A model generated the notes under the pieces. That model saw only the letters and a list, made by a program, of their open reading frames with translations, was not told where the DNA came from and searched no databases. A stretch of DNA of 11,640 bases, from NCBI GenBank assembly GCA_004151065.3, contig NWUY0300010672.1:22122-33761 (forward strand), read 5' to 3'. The position numbers were made by a program, and so were the translations under genes. The DNA is from Larix sibirica. Its lineage: Eukaryota > Streptophyta > Pinopsida > Pinales > Pinaceae. Positions 7,299 to 11,640 of the stretch are shown piece after piece (the stretch's first letter is position 1; each line of letters opens with the position of its first letter).

Positions 7299-8443
7299 CT
7301 TTTTCAAGCAAAAAAAACACAGTACTTTTGTTATTCATCATATTCAAAAAGTACAAACTTTCTGTCCATACCAAATAGGCATAAGCACACCTCCAACAAA
7401 CATCAACCCTCCCTAGAGAAGAGAGTGTTTCATAGCCTCACATCATTACAAGTACCAAAAATATAGACTCGTCATGACATAAAACATAGTCATTAATCCA
7501 TACCTCCTATACTAGCAAAAAGATAGATAGTCTTATAATAAACAATCTAAGAACATGTTGAAAGTGGGACCTTCTCAACCTTATGTTAAGTAGAACATGG
7601 AGTCATGGAATTCAATAGTTCCTTCCACAAATTCTTCCAAATGTAGGACACCGTTGACCTCCACAAGTGCCCCCTTCGTTAGAGCATCAACTTTTGAATT
7701 CAGTTCACAGAAAATGTGATCAATATTTAGATCATTAAAGGAAGCCATAAGATCTTCAATTCTCAAACACCAGTATTCCAGTGAGATGACCTATAAGGAA
7801 CAAAGTCCTTTGGCCTAACTCACAATTACCATTGAGTCAACATAAATCTTTAAAGAATCAATACCCAAAGAAGAAGTAGAAGGCACCAAAGTGCCATTAA
7901 TTTTTCCTTAGTATTTGAACCATTTCCACAATTCATCCTTAATTTGAAAAAGTGGTCGTCATTAATCTTCAACAAAATACCAATGCCACAGTTACCTCTT
8001 TGAGTTGCATCGTAAAAAAAACCTATAGCAAATGAAGAAATAGGTAGATCTAAAATATGTCTCACTTTCCTTTTTTTGGATTCCATTAAAGCAAACTCTT
8101 AAGGCTTAAAATTCTCAGACAACTTGCATAATAATTCTGGTTTATCTTCAAAAATGGCATAATATATAGACTTCCATATATCCCAACAAATGAAAGTTGG
8201 AAGAAGTTTGTGAGCGTGATTGTTTTTGTACTAGTGGTAGAAGTTTCCTTCCGAATCATTTTCCCAAACTTGAGAAATATTTAAAGTGTCACATACCATA
8301 TTCCAGATCTTCTTATTGTATGCATAGTTGACAAAAGGATGATTAATTGATTCACAATCTGCCTTGCATAGTATACATAAGTTTGGACCAACCCATCATC
8401 TATGCAACAAGTTATCCCACGTAAGCATATAGTTTTCAAAGGA
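7299..8443 (-). mobile_element. 5'-truncated LINE, copy 2, inserted in the Gypsy 3' LTR
   Basis: On the minus strand this holds the end of a LINE ORF2 (8443-7581) and a ~280-base 3' untranslated region ending in a T8 run (7311-7318 on the plus strand as A8). Left and right junctions show CATC at 7295-7298 and 8444-8447, a possible very short target duplication. Sequence to the right of 8444 resumes the Gypsy LTR word order. It is a different, diverged LINE from copy 1; the 3' untranslated regions are not alike. Confidence 0.75.
7581..8443 (-). pseudogene. LINE ORF2 C-terminal remnant: zinc-binding region and RNase H
   Basis: Reading the minus strand from the right, MLTWDNLLHR and GPNLCILCKADCESINHPF show the RT-associated zinc-binding region, with the last Cys ligand replaced (NYAY for the usual NCPF). 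LLPTFICWDIW and AIFEDKPELL form the linker. RNase H follows: FFYDATQRGNCGIGILLK (ORF 8086-7850), FFKLRMNCGNGSNTKEK, then, after a frameshift, DSMVIV (around 7840) and HIFCELNSKVDALTKGAL (ORF 7766-7581). The first, third and fourth catalytic acidic positions (YDA, DSMVIV, KVDAL) are kept. The Glu expected after NTKA appears as Lys (NTKEKLMAL), so the active site is broken. Several stops occur between the open stretches. The stop at 7581-7583 is probably the natural C terminus. Confidence 0.8.
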
Positions 8444-8460
8444 CATCTTATCTTATCTAT

Positions 8461-8463
<3 letters not shown>
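8444..8463 (+). repeat. Probable remainder of the Gypsy 3' LTR
   Basis: CATCTTATCTTATCTATCAA matches the 5' LTR where it continues after the break point (ATCTTATCTTATCTTATCAA, near 4471-4490). The next 5' LTR bases are TA/TACA-rich and correspond in position to the microsatellite. The match is short and simple, hence only moderate confidence. Confidence 0.5.
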
Positions 8464-8497
<34 letters not shown>

Positions 8498-8515
8498 ATA
8501 TATATATATATGTAC

Positions 8516-8546
<31 letters not shown>

Positions 8547-8586
8547 TGTATATATATATATATAATATATATATATATATGTACAT
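8464..8586. repeat. Compound (AC)14 / (AT)n / (TACATA)n microsatellite
   Basis: Fourteen AC units (8464-8491) are followed by alternating TA and TACATA units. Open frames through it are repeat artefacts. An N at 8587 ends it, so its true length is uncertain. Confidence 0.95.
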
Positions 8587-8587
8587 N
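8587..8587. other. Single N at the microsatellite end
   Basis: The unresolved base sits exactly at the right end of the compound microsatellite, as expected for an assembly join through simple repeats. Sequence on either side may not be truly contiguous. Confidence 0.9.
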
Positions 8588-9808
8588 AGCTTCTAGCTTC
8601 CCAGACTTGGGTGATGCTCCCGTTGCCGACAGTTGGGTGATGGCACCCTTATGCATATCAATAACCAAGGCATTGGTGAAGTGGAGGAGTACACTCTGAT
8701 TCCTTCTCATTGTGATCCAGTAGTATTTTATTGTATGTGTTTGGATGAGCTACTCAGTCAGGATTTGGATCATTGTTTTTGTATTCAGGGAGATCTACTC
8801 TTCATTGGTACTTCTATTCTCTCTCTTCTCCATTCTATTATCTTGGTTGATGTTATCATTGCTACTCTTAGCACAGCGATATTCTGATTTATATGATCCA
8901 TTCTGATTTTTTATCTAATAAATAAATCTCCAGTGTTCTTCTCATGTCTATCTTTGTCTTCTTGTAGCCATTATTGTGCATTACAATTAATTAATTTGAT
9001 GTGCCATACTATTAGAATACATCCCCCTAGCCCCATCCATGCCCTATTCCTGATTTTTGTTCAATTTTGTACTGCATTTGGGAATATTCGGAGTTATTCT
9101 CTCTCCTAAGGGTTTTTCCACCCTATAGTCTCTCCCTAATCACCCGGATGCACCCCTATCACCCGGATGCACCCCTGTCATTTCTTGAGTATCTCTATAC
9201 ATTTATGCAGACCACCTACATCCATAAATTGCATAACCCTTGTCCTACCCATCAGTATACATCCTCTTCCTTGCCTTTTCCCATACCCTTGCTCTTTCAC
9301 TAGTCAATTTTGACTCGTTTATGTAAAACAGCCATATCTTCCACTTAGAAGATCCAATTCACATTTTGTGAGTTGATGCAGAATATGGAGACTCTGTAAA
9401 ATCTACCACAATTGGTTTTATAGATATTGGACCTTCCTATATACCCCTTCCATTCGTTTCAAAATCCTGACCCTGTGTTGTCCCAAACTCCCAATTCCAC
9501 TTCAAGTCCCTCCAAACCTCTCTCAAACCCCTCCAACTCTGCAATTATAATTCTATGGTCTGCATACTTTGCAAAAAAAGATTCCAGAGCCACTCCATGC
9601 ATATCCATTCCATCCTAATCATTCCAGAGTCAAGCCACAAGCCTCCTAATGATTAATGAAGACTCTTTGGAGCTAGTGTGACATTTTGGCATCCTAGAAG
9701 TGGACCATAAGTCTGTTGCAATTATATCAGAGCTGTAGCAGTAGAAAAAAGGTATTATATCAGAGGTTTTAGATAGTGTCCCTAAATTCCAGTTTGGATA
9801 TGCTATTG
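8588..9808. other. Unassigned stretch, possible 5' LTR of the right-hand element
   Basis: No gene is recognised. An 84-residue open frame (8633-8887, plus) has a mixed, Leu/Ile-rich product that matches nothing I know; AATAAATAAA follows at about 8918. From about 9000 on the sequence is pyrimidine-rich, with CTAAGGGTTTTTCCACC at 9105-9121, a phrase often seen in plant Copia-like LTR transcribed regions. Because a primer-binding-like site follows at 9809, some of 8996-9808 may be an LTR, but no TG/CA ends or second copy can be fixed in this window. Confidence 0.3.
9139..9176. repeat. 19-bp perfect tandem duplication
   Basis: ATCACCCGGATGCACCCCT occurs twice head to tail (9139-9157 and 9158-9176). 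It is a local slippage-type duplication of young appearance, as the copies are identical. Confidence 0.9.
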
Positions 9809-9820
9809 TGGTATCAAAGC
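9809..9820 (+). promoter_or_regulatory. Primer-binding-like site of a second LTR retrotransposon
   Basis: TGGTATCAAAGC differs by one base from the plant initiator-Met-tRNA primer site TGGTATCAGAGC. Protein-like sequence begins about 70 bases downstream, the expected order. The bases before it (GCTATTG) do not form a clear CA end, so the LTR boundary is unresolved. Confidence 0.55.
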
Positions 9821-10334
9821 ACTTTCCTCTACTCCTATGGAAGGAAAGCTCATTAGAAGAAGGAAGTTGCAGACATGTCTATTTATTTTGATGGGACTAC
9901 TATGTAGTTGTTTCAATTGAAGAACAATTATGGACCATGCGCTACATGCAACTTGAAAAGGATATATCTCTCTCTCAAAGGAGGCCTGAGCCACCAATGG
10001 CTAGACATAGGGATGAAAGAGTGTTACACATTCGTCTCTCCCTTTTACCATCACAAATAAAAGAGATAGAGGATATACACGAGTCTATAAGGGAAATGTG
10101 CCAAAGGTGGAAAGAAGAAGAAGAAAAGAAATCCAAAGAAGAGGGGACAAGAAAGTGGAAGTGCCCCCAACTCCATCCACCATCATTGACAAAGAAACTA
10201 GCAATACGACAAGAGCACAAGTGCCTAGAAAGTGGTGCACGAGGAAGCAAGTTGTGCTAGATCGCAAGAGAAGAAACATTGAAGATCATCCAGAGGTGCA
10301 TTCTACTATAGATATGGATCTAAGAGCATCTATT

Positions 10335-10403
10335 GATGGGTTCTCAAGCTTTTCTAGAGCAATTACTGATGGTTTCTCAAGCTCTACCGAGACACTTACT
10401 GAT
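10335..10403 (+). repeat. 33-bp in-frame tandem repeat
   Basis: Units start at GAT 10335, 10368 and a partial third at 10401, each 33 bases apart. They encode 11-residue repeats reading DGFSSFSRAIT and DGFSSSTETLT. The spacing preserves frame, so the repeat arose while the ORF was under coding constraint or is simply recent. Confidence 0.8.
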
Positions 10404-11018
10404 GCGTGTCATGATATGGTACCTACTAATGGGTGCCAAGATTCCATGGAGACATATACTTGTGGATGTTCCATCTCTATATGTGGGTGACATAGAGATC
10501 TTACTTGATGAGTCCCATAACCCACAGGTCCCAGGATTGATCTCACCATCACCCCATGAGATTCATGAGGTTGTTCCTATGATGGAGGAGGAGAAGGTTC
10601 TCTTTCATGAGCCTTCCCACTCTGAAGGGCCACTCAATATGAATGAAGAGAAGTTCCAGAAGGCCCTGGCCACTCTCCAAGTTACTAGCGCACTTGTGTC
10701 CCAGTTGGCTTGGAGAGATGATTCCATGGAAGCGCAATCTTCCATTAGGGTCATAGAGAAGATTCAGAAGGAAACATAAAAAACTAAAGGTAATATTATG
10801 TGTTTGCTTTCTGATAGAAGTCATTTGATTGAGCTTGTTGAAATGTTACATGAAGCATCCATAAGAGATAATGAATAAATTTGTAAGCTGAAGCATGAAT
10901 TAATTTCCACCCAAGGTTCTTTGAAGGATGCTCAAGAAGCACTTCAAGAATTTAAGATCCAAAATGAGCAACTTCTTGAAAAGTTGCAAAGTTCATGGTA
11001 TACTTCCTATGTTTACGT

Positions 11019-11640
11019 ATGGATGATATCATGGATATTCCTCATGGTATGGTGGACCATGAGACTCAAACTGATTTGATGGTGTTTGAAGAGTTGAAAG
11101 ATGAGCAAGTTGAATGCCAAACACTTGCCATGGATGAAGAAGAACATGAGTTGGCTCTTGGTGCAAGTTTCACACTTTTGGAAGAGGCACATGATCCTAC
11201 ACCCATGGAACCAACCTTGGGGATAATTTTCACACTTCCGGACTTAGAGGAAGAGTTGGTCCATCCTACTTCATCCTACGCTTCCATTTCTTACAGTTTT
11301 CATCCTAATGAATATTGGGTGAAGGGTTTCTTCTTGTTGGTGCCACATGAGGAGTGTGAGTCTCCTCTCTTTCATGATGACCCTATGATTAGTGCACCAT
11401 TCCCTTTTGAGAAGCATCCATTGCTACCTTTTGATGTCACTATTGTTCATGGATGCACTTCTTTGACCCATTTAAGGGATCCTTCTTTGATTGATGGAAG
11501 TTCTTCATCCATTACTTGGGTGAAAGAACACTTGATTGAGCATATTTACACATTCTTGGAGCAACATTATAGGACATGGGATCCTCACCTATGTCATTGG
11601 AGCATATTTGATTGGTCACTTGATGCTTGTATGCACTTGG
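11019..11640 (+). CDS. Open 3' part of the unidentified ORF, runs off the window
   Basis: From the first ATG at 11019 this frame has no stop to the last base; it is open from 10980. The ~207 residues are acidic at first (ELKDEQVECQ, MDEEEHELALG) and later rich in His, Pro, Phe and Trp (FPFEKHPLLPFDVT, then HWSIFDWSLDACMHL at the edge). The aromatic, regularly spaced C-terminal part looks like real protein rather than a random frame. It is probably the continuation of the frameshifted region upstream, so the ATG need not be the true start. No family recognised and no signal peptide or membrane segment seen. Confidence 0.45.
   Translation, partial: MDDIMDIPHGMVDHETQTDLMVFEELKDEQVECQTLAMDEEEHELALGASFTLLEEAHDPTPMEPTLGIIFTLPDLEEELVHPTSSYASISYSFHPNEYWVKGFFLLVPHEECESPLFHDDPMISAPFPFEKHPLLPFDVTIVHGCTSLTHLRDPSLIDGSSSSITWVKEHLIEHIYTFLEQHYRTWDPHLCHWSIFDWSLDACMHL

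Larger units (their letters stand above)
4356..8586 (+). mobile_element. Non-autonomous Ty3/Gypsy-type LTR retrotransposon, interrupted by LINE 2
   Basis: Parts in order: 5' LTR (4356-4562), primer binding site (4564-4575), leader with inverted repeat, decayed gag-protease (5185-7068), 3' LTR first part (7181-7298), inserted minus-strand LINE (7299-8443), and a probable 3' LTR remainder merged with a microsatellite (8444-8586). The internal region is only about 2.6 kb. The stretch between protease and 3' LTR (7069-7180) is about 110 bases, so reverse transcriptase, RNase H and integrase are absent. GTATA at 4351-4355 is the candidate left target-site copy; the right one is not visible because the 3' end is degraded and an N follows. 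About 17 differences over ~118 aligned LTR bases by eye point to an old insertion. Confidence 0.78.
9880..11640 (+). pseudogene. Frameshifted coding region of an unidentified retroelement-like protein
   Basis: A long coding path is traceable across frames. It starts near YFDGTTM (about 9884), faintly Copia-Gag-like. Next comes 9937-10140 (frame 1, Lys/Glu-rich helical, ending EEEEKKSKEEG), then 10140 to about 10460 (frame 3: DKKVEVPPTPST and three 11-residue repeats of the TDGFSSSTETL type). Frame 1 follows (about 10460-11000; LVDVPSLYVGDIEILL, then coiled-coil-like KDAQEALQEFKIQNEQLLEK), then frame 3 from 10980 to the window edge. There are about three frameshifts and two in-frame stops. The product is acidic and partly coiled-coil; I see no zinc knuckle, protease or RT. 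It follows a primer-binding-like site, so it is probably the first ORF of a retroelement. The family is unknown. Confidence 0.5.

Noticed and set aside
8281-8710. Several open frames rich in YI, HT or CV repeats
   Set aside because: They are translations of the AC/AT microsatellite, and two of them cross the N.
9975-10279. Minus-strand open frames opposite the right-end ORF
   Set aside because: They mirror low-complexity GAA-rich coding on the plus strand (LFFSSSSFH-type products) and are antisense shadows.
1-11640. CRISPR array, bacterial operon, phage or defence system
   Set aside because: There are no regularly spaced repeats, no ribosome-binding-site-led gene clusters and no prokaryotic gene density; all recognisable content is plant retroelement.

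Overview
This window looks like intergenic, repeat-dense DNA from the nuclear genome of a seed plant. It is AT-rich and has no intact gene. It carries several classes of decayed plant retroelement, microsatellites and two single-base N gaps (1109 and 8587). A large, repeat-rich genome such as a gymnosperm is my guess from the style of the elements, not something the sequence proves.

Layout. 1-865: unrecognised purine-rich DNA with a short degenerate repeat. 866-1058 and 2574-2760: two copies of one ~190-bp sequence. Between them lie a tRNA-derived SINE on the minus strand (1164-1313, with 7-bp flanking repeats), a ~150-bp tandem duplication (1383-1645) and a TG...CA block preceded by a polypurine tract, probably an LTR (1798-2573). 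3213-4350: a 5'-truncated plant LINE on the plus strand that keeps the RT-associated zinc-binding region and the C-terminal RNase H domain. Its RNase H region is interrupted by a 94-bp insert carrying a 30-bp-arm hairpin and flanked by a 13-bp duplication.

4356-8586: a Ty3/Gypsy-type element with a 207-bp 5' LTR, an initiator-Met-tRNA-type primer binding site, a leader with a long inverted repeat, and a decayed gag plus aspartic protease. It has no reverse transcriptase, RNase H or integrase before its 3' LTR. That 3' LTR is split by a second 5'-truncated LINE on the minus strand (7299-8443). The LTR tail seems to resume at 8444 and run into a compound AC/AT microsatellite that ends at an N.

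8588-11640: a probable second LTR retrotransposon. A primer-binding-like site at 9809-9820 is followed by a frameshifted coding region of no recognised family. Its last part stays open for 660 bases to the window edge.

Nothing here is likely to be expressed as a functional protein. The window is best read as a nested insertion history: LINE 1, then its hairpin insert; the Gypsy element, then LINE 2 inside its 3' LTR, with a microsatellite in the remaining LTR tail. The most unusual items are the hairpin insert, the pol-less gag-protease element and the unidentified ORF at the right end.
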